A DNA stretch of 64,000 nucleotides, taken from Paludibacteraceae bacterium (lineage in GTDB: Bacteria > Bacteroidota > Bacteroidia > Bacteroidales > Paludibacteraceae). A program made the position numbers and the translations under genes. A model generated the notes under the pieces. It was not told the DNA's origin. It was given only the letters and a program-made list of their open reading frames with translations, and did no database searches. Below, one piece after another: positions 46,391-56,044 of this stretch (the stretch's first letter is position 1; every line of letters begins with the position of its first letter). The stretch is from the NCBI GenBank assembly GCA_017509715.1, contig JAFWOU010000028.1, positions 28,309-92,308 on the forward strand. Reading direction: 5' to 3'.

Positions 46391-49300
46391 ATGAGAAAAA
46401 TTCTACTTAGCGCTCTGCTACTCGTATGTAGCATCGCCTACGTCTCCGCTTTTACCCGCGAGGGACTGACGGAGTACAAGTTAGACAACGGCCTGACGGT
46501 GCTGTTGTGGGAAGACCACGACCAGCCGGACGTAACGGGCTACGTAGTAGTTCGTGCCGGTGCAGTCGACGAACCCGCCGAATACACCGGACTGGCGCAC
46601 TACTTGGAGCATATGCTCTTCAAGGGTACGCAACGTATCGGCGCTCTCAACTGGGAGCAAGAGAAACCGATCTACGACTCTATCATCGCGCTCTACGACC
46701 AGTACAGCGAGACCACCGATCCTAAGCAGCGCGAAGCGCTCGCTACCCAGATCAACGAGTGCTCCATGCGCGAGGCTAAGATCTCCTCTACCGAGGACTT
46801 CTTCAACATGCTCGACCTCATCGGTGCCGAGGGTGTCAATGCCTATACGTCCTACGACCTGACGGCTTACCACAACTCGTTCCCCGGTGCGGAGATGTAT
46901 CGCTGGTTGACCATCTTCTCCGATCGTCTGATCGATCCTGTATTCCGTACCTTCCAGGCTGAGTTGGAGAACGTGTTCGAGGAGTACAATATGTACGCCA
47001 ACGAGCCCTCGTCACAGGTTCAGAAGCAGCTCTTTGCAGATATCTACAAGGGTAGCCCCTACGAGCGTGACGTGATCGGTCTGCCCGAGCACCTCAAGAA
47101 CCCGCGCCTCTCGCGTCTGATTGAGTTCTACAACACCTGGTATGTAGCTAACAACATGGCTCTTATCATCGTCGGTGACTTCGATACCGAGACCACCAAG
47201 CCGATGATCGCTGAGACCTTTGGTCGTATCCAACCCAAGGCCCTGCCCGAGCGTCCGTCGTATCCCGAGGTGAAACTCACCGGCAAGAAGCACTACAACC
47301 TGGGTTACAACCCCATGGTCACCTGGATCTATCCGGGCGTCAAGGAGGGTGATCCCGATCAGGACGTGCTCGACTTCGTTTGCGCCCTGCTCTACAACGG
47401 CCAGACCGGTCTGCTCGACAAGATCAACACCAAGGGTGATGTACAGTTCGCCGGCGTCTACAGCGATGCACGCCGCAACTCGGGTCGTCTCATCATCGAG
47501 GCTGTGCCCTACTATGATGCTAACCAGCAGATGTTTGAGGACGATGCTACTACCGAGAAGATCATCATGCGCGAGATTGACAAGATCAAATCGGGTAATA
47601 TCGACGACGAACTCATCGCTAACGTGAAGCGTATGTATGCGCAGCGCGAGAAGATGACCAACGAGAATCCCAGCTACAAGATGAGCGCCCTCGTGGATGC
47701 CTTCACCTATGGCAAGCCGATCGACGACATCTTCACCGCCAACGACAAGATCCAGGCCCTCACCAAGGACGAGATCGTACGCGTGGCTAAGAAGTATTTC
47801 AACGCCGACCATATGACCGTTTCCTTCGACGAGGACACCAAGACCCAGAAGCCCAAGACTCTGCCGAAGCCCAATATCAAGCCGCTCGACCCGGTTAAGA
47901 ATGCCAAGACCGAGTACGCAGAGCAGTTCCAGAAACTGCCGAAGGGTGAACTCAAGCAGACCTTCAACGACTTCAACGACGTACAGGTTAGCTCGCTCGG
48001 CGAGAACGTGACGCTCCATATGACGCCGAATGCTAAGAACGATATCTTCACGCTCACGCTGCGCTACGGCGTAGGTGCACACGAGATGCCTATGCTTCCG
48101 TATGCTACCGCGCTCATGAGCGACGCCGGTATTATGGGTGCTCCTGCTACCAAGGGTGAGGACTTCAAGGTACAGCTGGCCGAACTGGGTGCCGACATCT
48201 CCTACGGATGCAACGACTCCTACTTCACCATATCTATCTCCGGTGAGGACGAGAATATCAACAAGATCATGAACCTTGTCAACCGTCAGCTCCTCATGCC
48301 GTACCTCGAGCAGAAGCAGCTCGACAATGTCAAGGGTTCGGAGTTCTTCTCGCGTCTCAGCCGCCAGAAACGTACGGCTGTGCAGAAGTCGGCCCTCATG
48401 CAGTATGCTCTCTATGGCAAGAAATCTGCTTACCTCGACGAGGTCAAGTTTGCCGACATCTGGACGCTCGATGGCGTGAAGGTACAGCAGCTCATCGCTT
48501 CGGCTCGTACCTATGCGCTCGACGTGTTCTACTGCGGTACGCTCAGCAAAGACGCGCTCGTTCGTGAGCTCCCGCTCACCGAGGGTATGAAGCCGTCCAC
48601 CTCGCCGTTCATCCAGGACCGTGTGACTTACGACAAGCCGACCGTGCTCTTCTTGCCGAACTCTAACGTACAGCAGGCTGACCTCTATTTCTATATCAAC
48701 GGTCGTCCGTATGATATCGCAATGGACGTACAGTCCGACGCCTTCAACCAGTACCTCTCGGGTGGTTTCACCGGCGTCATCATGAACGAGATCCGCGTAA
48801 AGCGCTCCATGGCTTACACCGCTTATGGTGTCAACGCTACGCCTTCGCTGCCCGGTAAGGATTGCTACTTCTACGGCTACGTAGGTACCCAGAGCGACAA
48901 GGTGGTAGACGCTATCAATGTCTACATGGATATCCTCACCGATATGCCGCAGGATTCTACCCAACTCGTGGCACTCAAGGCAGCCCTCAAGCAGGCTGCA
49001 CAGACCGCTAAGCCCTCGATGCGTGGCAAGGCTGCTACCTACGAGTACTGGAAGCGTCTGGGCTACACCGACGATCCCGCACGCGTCAACGCTGCCGCTA
49101 TCGATGCCCTCACCTTCAGCGACATCGAGCGCTTCTACGAGGAGAACGTAAAGGGTAAACCTGTCACCATCATCCTCATGGGCGACCCCAAGAAGATCGA
49201 CCTCAAGGCTATCCAGCAGAAGTGCGGTTGCAAGGTGACCAAGCTCTCGCCCGCTAAGCTCTTCAACTCGACGCAAGAACTCTATGACGCCATCATGTAA
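46391..49300 (+). CDS. M16-family zinc metalloprotease (pitrilysin type)
   Basis: A 969-residue secreted or periplasmic protease. The signal peptide spans residues 1 to about 20 (ending SAF). The inverted zinc motif HxxEH is HYLEHMLFKG (about 70-74), and the third zinc ligand should lie in the downstream Glu-rich stretch (ENVFEEYNMYANEPSS). Four M16 repeats are expected in about 950 residues; the C-terminal half has no second zinc site, as is usual. It probably degrades peptides in the periplasm. Its 3' end overlaps era by 17 bases. Confidence 0.92.
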   Translation: MRKILLSALLLVCSIAYVSAFTREGLTEYKLDNGLTVLLWEDHDQPDVTGYVVVRAGAVDEPAEYTGLAHYLEHMLFKGTQRIGALNWEQEKPIYDSIIALYDQYSETTDPKQREALATQINECSMREAKISSTEDFFNMLDLIGAEGVNAYTSYDLTAYHNSFPGAEMYRWLTIFSDRLIDPVFRTFQAELENVFEEYNMYANEPSSQVQKQLFADIYKGSPYERDVIGLPEHLKNPRLSRLIEFYNTWYVANNMALIIVGDFDTETTKPMIAETFGRIQPKALPERPSYPEVKLTGKKHYNLGYNPMVTWIYPGVKEGDPDQDVLDFVCALLYNGQTGLLDKINTKGDVQFAGVYSDARRNSGRLIIEAVPYYDANQQMFEDDATTEKIIMREIDKIKSGNIDDELIANVKRMYAQREKMTNENPSYKMSALVDAFTYGKPIDDIFTANDKIQALTKDEIVRVAKKYFNADHMTVSFDEDTKTQKPKTLPKPNIKPLDPVKNAKTEYAEQFQKLPKGELKQTFNDFNDVQVSSLGENVTLHMTPNAKNDIFTLTLRYGVGAHEMPMLPYATALMSDAGIMGAPATKGEDFKVQLAELGADISYGCNDSYFTISISGEDENINKIMNLVNRQLLMPYLEQKQLDNVKGSEFFSRLSRQKRTAVQKSALMQYALYGKKSAYLDEVKFADIWTLDGVKVQQLIASARTYALDVFYCGTLSKDALVRELPLTEGMKPSTSPFIQDRVTYDKPTVLFLPNSNVQQADLYFYINGRPYDIAMDVQSDAFNQYLSGGFTGVIMNEIRVKRSMAYTAYGVNATPSLPGKDCYFYGYVGTQSDKVVDAINVYMDILTDMPQDSTQLVALKAALKQAAQTAKPSMRGKAATYEYWKRLGYTDDPARVNAAAIDALTFSDIERFYEENVKGKPVTIILMGDPKKIDLKAIQQKCGCKVTKLSPAKLFNSTQELYDAIM

Positions 49301-50228
49301 TCATAAATCCGGATTTGTCAACATTGTGGGCAACCCCAATGTTGGCAAGTCCACCCTTATGAACGCCCTCGTTGGCGAACGTCTGTCTATCATCACTTCC
49401 AAGGCACAGACCACCCGCCATCGTATCCTGGGCATCGTCAACGGAGAGGACTTCCAAATGGTGTATTCCGATACGCCGGGAGTTCTCTCCCCTAACTATC
49501 GTCTCCAGGAACAAATGCTCGAGTTCTCGCGCTCGGCACTCGTAGATGCCGACGTGCTGCTCTACGTCACCGAGGTGCAGGACAACCCCGAGCGCAATGC
49601 CGACTTCCTCCAAAAGGTCAAGCATATGGCCGCTTCGGGTACACGCGTATTCCTTATTATCAACAAGATAGATCTGACGACCCAAGACACCCTGGAGCGC
49701 CTCGTTGAGTTCTGGCATGCCCAGCTGCCTGAGGCGCGTATCTTCCCGATCTCGGCCCAGGAGCGCTTCGGCGTCAGCCAACTCTTCGACGCCATTCGCG
49801 AGGCCCTGCCAGACGGACCGCCCTTCTTCCCCAAGGACCAACTCACCGACAAACCCGCACGCTTCTTTGTCAACGAGATCATCCGCGAGAAGATCCTCCT
49901 CCAGTACGACAAGGAGATACCATACTCCGTCGAAGTCGAAGTCGAGTCCTTCAAAGAAGTTCCTATAGCGCAGCGGTCTTATAGTCCGCAGGACGATCAT
50001 GCAACTATGTTGCATATAGTTGCCGTCATCTACTGCGAGCGGGAGAGCCAGAAGGGTATTATCATCGGTCGCGCCGGTTCGGCCCTCAAGCGCGTGGGCT
50101 CGCTTGCGCGAAAAGATATAGAAGAGTTCTTCCAGAAGCCGGTCTTCCTCCAGCTCTTTGTCAAGGTGGATCGCGACTGGCGCTCCAGCTCCTCCCGACT
50201 ACGCCATTATGGCTACGATTTGTCATGA
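49284..50228 (+). CDS. era: GTPase Era
   Basis: A 314-residue Era. G1 is VGNPNVGKST (15-24), G3 is DTPG in YSDTPGVLSP, and G4 is NKID in LIINKIDLTT. The C-terminal KH domain has the RNA-binding stretch GIIIGRAGSALKRVGSLARK. It binds 16S rRNA and helps 30S assembly. The ATG at 49284 is within the end of the M16 gene, and no later in-frame ATG comes before the G1 region, so this start is preferred although it adds a few residues. Confidence 0.95.
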   Translation: MTPSCNHKSGFVNIVGNPNVGKSTLMNALVGERLSIITSKAQTTRHRILGIVNGEDFQMVYSDTPGVLSPNYRLQEQMLEFSRSALVDADVLLYVTEVQDNPERNADFLQKVKHMAASGTRVFLIINKIDLTTQDTLERLVEFWHAQLPEARIFPISAQERFGVSQLFDAIREALPDGPPFFPKDQLTDKPARFFVNEIIREKILLQYDKEIPYSVEVEVESFKEVPIAQRSYSPQDDHATMLHIVAVIYCERESQKGIIIGRAGSALKRVGSLARKDIEEFFQKPVFLQLFVKVDRDWRSSSSRLRHYGYDLS

Positions 50229-50232
50229 CAAG

Positions 50233-50260
50233 TACCCCGTAACCGATAACCCATACCCTT
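50233..50260 (+). repeat. Intergenic heptamer tract after era (taaccca family, 4 units)
   Basis: taccccg, taaccga, taaccca, taccctt in register. This unit contains TAA and is intergenic. Confidence 0.8.
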
Positions 50261-50298
50261 AAAAGTCTGCCAAAACTGACAAAATGGCAGACTTTTTT
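50261..50298 (+). terminator. Hairpin after era, overlapping the dnaK upstream element
   Basis: aaagtctgcca pairs with tggcagacttt and is followed by six T. The loop side contains the 16-base element shared with the ClpB-type gene, so this DNA could serve as terminator, operator or both. Confidence 0.65.
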
Positions 50299-50316
50299 AT
50301 TTGGCATAGTATTTGT
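50275..50316 (+). promoter_or_regulatory. 16-base near-palindrome plus sigma-54-like promoter before dnaK
   Basis: ACTGACAAAATGGCAG (50275-50290) is followed after 10 bases by TTGGCATAGTATTTGT (50301-50316). The latter has TTGGCA and TTG at sigma-54 spacing but T instead of C at -12. The leader to the ATG is then about 93 bases. Confidence 0.6.
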
Positions 50317-50409
50317 CTTATTCATAACGAACGATTTCGATATTTCGATATCCCGATATGTCGAAATCTCGGAAAAAAAACGAAATTAATTAAAGAAAGG
50401 AAATATATT

Positions 50410-52323
50410 ATGTCTAAGATTATTGGAATTGATTTAGGAACTACCAACTCCTGCGTTGCCGTAATGGAAGGCAACGAACCTATTGTAATTGCCAACTCGG
50501 AGGGCAAGCGTACTACGCCTTCGGTTGTCGGCTTCGTAGAGGGCGGCGAGCGTAAGGTGGGTGATCCAGCTAAGCGTCAGGCTATTACCAACCCGACCAA
50601 GACCGTTTACTCTATCAAGCGCTTCATGGGTGAGAGCTACGACCGCCTGCAGAAGGAGATCGAGCGCGTACCGTATAAAGTAGTTAAGGGCGACAACAAC
50701 ACCCCGCGTGTCGACATCGACGGACGTCTCTATACCCCGCAAGAGATCTCGGCTGTCATCCTTCAGAAGATGAAGAAGACCGCTGAAGACTACCTGGGTC
50801 AGGAGGTCACCGAGGCGGTCATCACCGTACCGGCTTACTTCAACGACTCGCAGCGTCAGGCTACCAAGGAAGCCGGCGAGATCGCAGGTCTCAACGTACG
50901 TCGTATCGTCAACGAGCCTACAGCTGCGGCCCTGGCTTACGGACTCGATAAGTCCAACAAGGATATGAAGATCGTAGTCTTCGACTGCGGTGGTGGTACC
51001 CACGATGTATCTGTGCTGGAGCTCGGCGACGGCGTATTCGAGGTAAAGGCTACCGACGGTGATACCCACCTCGGCGGTGACGACTTCGACCACCGTATTA
51101 TCGACTGGCTCGTCCAGGAGTTCAAGGCCGAGAACGGCGGTGCCGACCTCTCGAAAGACCCGATGGCTATGCAGCGTCTGAAAGAGGCGGCTGAGAAAGC
51201 TAAGATTGAGCTGTCCAACACCACCTCCACCGAGATCAACCTGCCGTATATCATGCCTGTCAACGGCGTACCGGCTCACCTGGTAAAGACCCTGACACGT
51301 GCTAAGTTCGAGCAACTCATCGACGACCTCATCCAGCGTACCATCGCACCGTGCCGCACGGCCCTGCAGAACGCCGGACTCAGCGTATCCGATATCGACG
51401 AGATCATCCTCGTAGGTGGTTCGACACGTATCCCGGCTATCCAGGATGCAGTACAGAAATTCTTCGGCAAGGCCCCGTCGAAGGGCGTTAACCCGGACGA
51501 GGTTGTAGCCGTAGGTGCAGCTATCCAAGGTGGTGTCCTCACCGGCGACGTCAAGGATGTCCTCCTGCTCGATGTAACCCCGCTCTCGCTCGGTATCGAG
51601 ACCATGGGTGGCGTGATGACCAAGATGATCGAGGCCAACACCACCATCCCGACCAAGAAGGTTGAGACCTTCACCACCGCTGTCGACAACCAGCCGTCCG
51701 TAGAGATCAAGGTGCTCCAGGGTGAGCGTCCGATGGCTGCCCAGAACAAGCAGATCGGTATCTTCCACCTCGATGGCATCATGCCGGCACGTCGTGGCGA
51801 ACCGCAGATCGAGGTAACCTTCGATATCGACGCCAACGGTATCCTCAACGTGACCGCTCGCGATAAGGCTACCGGCAAGGAGCAGAAGATCCGTATCGAG
51901 GCCTCCAGCGGTCTCTCCGACGACGAGATCAAGCGCATGAAGGCGGAGGCAGAAGCTAACGCCGAGGCCGATAAGCGTGCTAAGGAGCAGGCTGAGAAAC
52001 TCAACAAGGCTGACGCCACCATCTTCCAGACCGAGAAGCAGCTCCGCGAACTGGGCGACAAGATCCCGGCTGACAAGAAAGCTCCGATCGAGGATGCCTT
52101 GAAGGAACTCAAAGAGGCCTACGAGAAGCGCGACGCCGACGCATGCGAAGCCGCTAACGAGAAACTCATGAACGCCTTCCAAGCCGCCTCCGCCGAGATG
52201 TACGCTGCCCAGCAGCAAGCTCAAGGTGCTCAGGCAGGCCCGCAAGGTCCGCAACCCGGTGCCGATAGCAACAACGGCAACACCTCCGGCGCCGAAGACG
52301 TCGACTTCGAGGAAGTCAAGTAG
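50410..52323 (+). CDS. dnaK: Chaperone DnaK (Hsp70)
   Basis: A 637-residue Hsp70 starting at the ATG at 50410 ([20 protein letters not shown]). The frame is open back to 50284, but that DNA holds the promoter and is not coding. Phosphate loops are IGIDLGTTN and [13 protein letters not shown]; the latter has His where most DnaK proteins have Phe. The linker is [14 protein letters not shown], followed by the substrate domain and a Gln/Gly-rich tail ending EDVDFEEVK. dnaJ and grpE are not in this window. The upstream element is shared with the ClpB-type gene, its usual partner in disaggregation. Confidence 0.97.
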   Translation: MSKIIGIDLGTTNSCVAVMEGNEPIVIANSEGKRTTPSVVGFVEGGERKVGDPAKRQAITNPTKTVYSIKRFMGESYDRLQKEIERVPYKVVKGDNNTPRVDIDGRLYTPQEISAVILQKMKKTAEDYLGQEVTEAVITVPAYFNDSQRQATKEAGEIAGLNVRRIVNEPTAAALAYGLDKSNKDMKIVVFDCGGGTHDVSVLELGDGVFEVKATDGDTHLGGDDFDHRIIDWLVQEFKAENGGADLSKDPMAMQRLKEAAEKAKIELSNTTSTEINLPYIMPVNGVPAHLVKTLTRAKFEQLIDDLIQRTIAPCRTALQNAGLSVSDIDEIILVGGSTRIPAIQDAVQKFFGKAPSKGVNPDEVVAVGAAIQGGVLTGDVKDVLLLDVTPLSLGIETMGGVMTKMIEANTTIPTKKVETFTTAVDNQPSVEIKVLQGERPMAAQNKQIGIFHLDGIMPARRGEPQIEVTFDIDANGILNVTARDKATGKEQKIRIEASSGLSDDEIKRMKAEAEANAEADKRAKEQAEKLNKADATIFQTEKQLRELGDKIPADKKAPIEDALKELKEAYEKRDADACEAANEKLMNAFQAASAEMYAAQQQAQGAQAGPQGPQPGADSNNGNTSGAEDVDFEEVK

Positions 52324-52349
52324 TATCGACCATATATGGGCGATTTCCC

Positions 52350-52387
52350 AAATCCCCCTCTCTCTCATAGAGTGGGGGATTTTTTTT
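52350..52387 (+). terminator. Rho-independent terminator after dnaK
   Basis: Stem aatccccc with gggggatt, an interrupted loop (tctctctcatagagt), then eight T. Confidence 0.9.
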
Positions 52388-52397
52388 GCATTTTTAT

Positions 52398-52428
52398 TTG
52401 CGTATGTCATTTTTTTTTTGTAATTTTG
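52398..52428 (+). promoter_or_regulatory. Promoter of the nuclease/TonB-receptor run
   Basis: TTGCGTAT (52398-52405) and TAATTTTG (52421-52428), 24 bases before the ATG. No terminator is seen until after 58258. Confidence 0.8.
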
Positions 52429-52451
52429 CAGCGTTAAATCTTCAGAGCATT

Positions 52452-53255
52452 ATGAAATCTATTCACAATCGCACGCTACTCTCCTTATTACTAGTAGTGT
52501 GCGCATGCGCGTACGCGTTACCCGTCTTCTCTTGGGGACAGGAGGGCCATCGTATTATCGCTAAGATTGCGTACGACAACCTCTCGCGCCATGCCCGCAA
52601 ATCGGTTGACCGTATCCTTGGTAGCCAGGGCATTATCTACTGGGCCAACTGGGCAGACGAGATCAAGAGTGATACCATCTACCCCGAGTCGATTCGCGAC
52701 GGATGGCATTATCAGGACTTTTCGGGAGGGTTAAAGGATGAGGTTGTTGCTGACGCGCTGGTCAATTATCCGGCGGAAGGCGGCAACCTTTTTCGCGCGT
52801 TAGACAGCCTGGTGGCGGTCTTGCGTGACGGTCGCGGCGATGCGCATACCCTGCGCTTCCTGGTTCATCTCTCCGGCGACCGCTATTGTCCGATGCATAT
52901 GGCCCATATGGACGATAAGGGCGGTAATGCGGTCAAGATGAAGTGGTTCGGACGCGACACCAACCTCCATAGCGTCTGGGACGAGAAGCTCATCAGTTCC
53001 CAGGGCTATTCCTATACCGAGTATGCCGATAAGCTGGAGCGCGACTATGCCGACCGCAAGCGCGAGATAGAGCAAGCCTCCGATGCCGACTTGCTCATCT
53101 ATAGCTATCATATCACCGAGGAGATCTACCGTTACCAGCAGACTTGGGACGGCAACTCCTGGCACTACGTTTATCGCTGGCACGAACCCATGGAGTACCA
53201 GCTCTACATCGCCGGCATTCGACTCGCAAAAGTGCTAAACGAAATATATAAATAA
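52452..53255 (+). CDS. Secreted S1/P1-type nuclease
   Basis: A 267-residue zinc-dependent nuclease with a signal peptide (about 1-25). The mature protein should start at the Trp of FSWGQEGHRI, the N-terminal zinc ligand of this family; the promoter excludes the longer frame from 52386. Further ligands are the His of GHRIIAKIA, the Asp of WADEIKSDT, and HLSGDRYCPMHMAH with SVWDEKLI. It hydrolyses single-stranded DNA and RNA and 3'-nucleotides. Placed 34 bases before a TonB-dependent receptor, it may feed an uptake system. Confidence 0.92.
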   Translation: MKSIHNRTLLSLLLVVCACAYALPVFSWGQEGHRIIAKIAYDNLSRHARKSVDRILGSQGIIYWANWADEIKSDTIYPESIRDGWHYQDFSGGLKDEVVADALVNYPAEGGNLFRALDSLVAVLRDGRGDAHTLRFLVHLSGDRYCPMHMAHMDDKGGNAVKMKWFGRDTNLHSVWDEKLISSQGYSYTEYADKLERDYADRKREIEQASDADLLIYSYHITEEIYRYQQTWDGNSWHYVYRWHEPMEYQLYIAGIRLAKVLNEIYK

Positions 53256-53289
53256 ATACTTTTTTATTTTTTTCTATTAATTATTCTTT

Positions 53290-56007
53290 ATGAAAAAACT
53301 ATTTACTTTGTTTTTCTGCCTGCTGACATCCGTTGTGATGTTTGCTCAGGCGCAGAAAGTAACAGGAGCCGTAGTGGACGCCGAGACCGGCGAACCCCTG
53401 ATCGGCGTTACTGTTATGGAACTTGGAACCACCAACGGAACGGTCACCGACCTGGATGGCCACTTCCAGCTCATGGTGCAGCCCGACCACAAGTTGCAAC
53501 TTTCCTACGTGGGCTACGCCGCCCTCGAGTTGGCTGCTAAGCGCGGCAACCTGGGCCTCATCCGCATGGAGCAGGCTTCCGTCTCGCTTCAGGACGTCAC
53601 CATCACGGGTCAGATGGCTCGTACCCAGCAGACGCCTGTAGCCGTCAGCCAGATCAATGCCCTCGAGATCGAGGAGCGTATCGCCGGTCTGGAATTTCCC
53701 GAAGTGCTTAAGAACACGCCGGGCGTACACGCCAACGGTGTTGGTGGCGGTTGGGGCGACTCCGAGATCTGGATGCGCGGCTTCGACAACACCAACGTAG
53801 CCACCATGATCAACGGTGTGCCGATGAACGACATGGAGGGTGGTACCGTCTATTGGTCCAACTGGCAGGGACTCAGCGACGTCACCTCCGTCATGCAGAC
53901 CCAGCGCGGTATGGGTGCCAGCAAGCTCTCGGCTCCCTCCGTGGGCGGTACGATCAATATCGTCACGCGCGGTATTGACGCCAAGAAGGGCGGCTTCCTC
54001 AGCTACGCCATGGGTAACGACGGTTACAACAAGGTAGCGTTCTCCGTCAGCACAGGTCTGCTTAAGAGCGGCTGGGCGATCACCGTCATGGGTAGCCGCA
54101 CCTGGGGTGATGGTTACGTGCAGGGAACAGGTTTCCAGGGCTATAGCTACTTTGCCAATATCTCCAAGCGTATCAACGAGCGTCACCAGCTCTCGCTCTC
54201 CGGCTTCGGTGCTCCCCAGCACCACTGGACACGTCCCAGCGGCTCCAGCGGCGCACTCACCCTGGCCGAGTGGAATCGAGTAGAGCAGTATATGCCCAGC
54301 GGTATGGACCGCCGTCAGTACAACCCGTCTTACGGTAAGGATCTTCGCGGCGAGCAGGCCGGTACCAACTACAACCAGTACCACAAGCCCCAGATCTCGC
54401 TCAACCATATCTGGCAGATCAATTCCGTGAGCAGCCTCTCCACCACCGCCTACGTATCTATCGGACGCGGTTTCGGACGTACGGCCGAGAATGGTCTCAA
54501 CTCCGCCTATAGCTATAGCGACCTCACCCGCGGCGCATACAACGGCCTTGTGACCACCACCTTCCGTGACCCGGTCACCGGTATGTTCGACTATGGCAAG
54601 GTTCAGGAGATCAACGCCGCCAGCGCCTACGGTTCCGAACTCGTCATCTGCGAGAATCGTAACTACCACAACTGGGTAGGACTTGTCTCCACCTACGATA
54701 CCAAGTTCCTCGATTGCCTTGAGCTCACCGCCGGTGTGGATGTACGCTGGTACCAGGGTATCCACCAGGCCGTCATCTCCGACCTCTTCGGCGGTAGCTA
54801 CTATATCGATGCTACCCGCGCCAGCGTACTGGCCGAGAACAACCCCAAGCGCAACGACGACGCATGGCTCTATGAGAAGCTCGGCGTAGGCGATATCGCC
54901 TATCGTGACTATACCGGTACGATCGTTCAGGAGGGTCTGTTCGGTAGCCTGGAGTACAGCAAGAACAACCTCTCTGCGTTCATCAACGGATCCATCGCCT
55001 TCAACCACAACTGGCGTACCGATCGTTACTACTACGACAACGTCACCGCACGCGACTCCGTCCTGCGCTTCAGCGGAACGATCAAGGGTGGTGTCAACTA
55101 TAAGTTCGCTAAGTACCACAACGTCTTCCTCAATGCCGGCTTCATCTCCCGCGCACCGAAGTACCAGGCCGTATATATGTCGGTCAGCACCTCCAACGCG
55201 ATCAACAACGAGGCTCGCAACGAGAAGATCGCCAGCGTAGAACTCGGTTACGGATTTGAGAACCAGTACGCTATGGTGCATGTCAACGGTTATTTCACCG
55301 AGTGGATGGACAAGTCGATGACTAAGTACGGCAACCTCTCCGACCCCGACCAGACCGCCTACTATATGAACATGACCGGCGTCAACGCACGCCATATGGG
55401 TCTGGAGTTCGAGGCCAAGGCGCGTCCTACCAAGTGGCTCGAACTCTCCGCTATGGTTTCGCTCGGCGACTGGAAGTGGGATAGCGACAGCGTCATCGGA
55501 CGCGCTTACGACGAGCACGGCTTCGCCATGACGGCCGACGGCAAGCGTACCACGATCGGTGCTCCGGACCACGCTTGGGCTAAGATCAACATGAAGGGTA
55601 TCCACGTCGGTGGCCAGGCACAGACTACGGCCAACTTCGGAATACTGTTCAAGCCCATCAAGGGCCTGCGTATCGGTGGTGAGTACACCCTCTACGACCG
55701 CAACTACTCATACTATTCCTTCTCCGGCTCCAACCTGAACCTGGGCAAGGAGATGAAGATTGTAGAGCCCTACCGTTGTCCGCTGGGCGGTTCGCTCGAC
55801 CTGCGCGCCAGCTACACCTTCGAGATGGGCCCCCTGCGCGCTACCATCGCCGGCAACGTGACCAACGTACTCAACCAGTACTATATCGAGAAAGCATGGT
55901 CGGCTAATACCGCTACGCAGACCGTCTCCGAGAATACGAAGGACAATATCTACTTCTTCTACAACAAGGGACGTCAGTGGAATATTCGTCTAAAACTGCA
56001 ATTCTAA
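53290..56007 (+). CDS. TonB-dependent outer membrane receptor
   Basis: A 905-residue receptor. It has a signal peptide (ending MFAQAQ), a carboxypeptidase-regulatory-like domain (KVTGAVVDAETGEPLIGVTV), a plug domain (EVLKNTPGVHANGVGGGWGD, MINGVPMNDMEGGTVYWSNW) and a barrel ending in IRLKLQF. It lacks a SusD partner, unlike the gene at 18217, so it is a receptor of the non-Sus type. The upstream nuclease and downstream lipoprotein and Tsx-like barrel suggest nucleotides or oligonucleotides as cargo, which is inference from context. Confidence 0.92.
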   Translation: MKKLFTLFFCLLTSVVMFAQAQKVTGAVVDAETGEPLIGVTVMELGTTNGTVTDLDGHFQLMVQPDHKLQLSYVGYAALELAAKRGNLGLIRMEQASVSLQDVTITGQMARTQQTPVAVSQINALEIEERIAGLEFPEVLKNTPGVHANGVGGGWGDSEIWMRGFDNTNVATMINGVPMNDMEGGTVYWSNWQGLSDVTSVMQTQRGMGASKLSAPSVGGTINIVTRGIDAKKGGFLSYAMGNDGYNKVAFSVSTGLLKSGWAITVMGSRTWGDGYVQGTGFQGYSYFANISKRINERHQLSLSGFGAPQHHWTRPSGSSGALTLAEWNRVEQYMPSGMDRRQYNPSYGKDLRGEQAGTNYNQYHKPQISLNHIWQINSVSSLSTTAYVSIGRGFGRTAENGLNSAYSYSDLTRGAYNGLVTTTFRDPVTGMFDYGKVQEINAASAYGSELVICENRNYHNWVGLVSTYDTKFLDCLELTAGVDVRWYQGIHQAVISDLFGGSYYIDATRASVLAENNPKRNDDAWLYEKLGVGDIAYRDYTGTIVQEGLFGSLEYSKNNLSAFINGSIAFNHNWRTDRYYYDNVTARDSVLRFSGTIKGGVNYKFAKYHNVFLNAGFISRAPKYQAVYMSVSTSNAINNEARNEKIASVELGYGFENQYAMVHVNGYFTEWMDKSMTKYGNLSDPDQTAYYMNMTGVNARHMGLEFEAKARPTKWLELSAMVSLGDWKWDSDSVIGRAYDEHGFAMTADGKRTTIGAPDHAWAKINMKGIHVGGQAQTTANFGILFKPIKGLRIGGEYTLYDRNYSYYSFSGSNLNLGKEMKIVEPYRCPLGGSLDLRASYTFEMGPLRATIAGNVTNVLNQYYIEKAWSANTATQTVSENTKDNIYFFYNKGRQWNIRLKLQF

Positions 56008-56044
56008 ACAATCACAAATGGTTAATTGAAAATTTTAGATAGTT

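Noticed and set aside
50284..50409. N-terminal extension of DnaK
   Set aside because: DnaK proteins start at [10 protein letters not shown], and the upstream DNA holds the shared 16-base element and the promoter.
50981..51010. His in place of Phe in the DnaK phosphate loop GGGTHDVS as a functional defect
   Set aside because: All other DnaK motifs are intact and I believe similar variants occur in some Bacteroidales, so it is noted in the annotation only.
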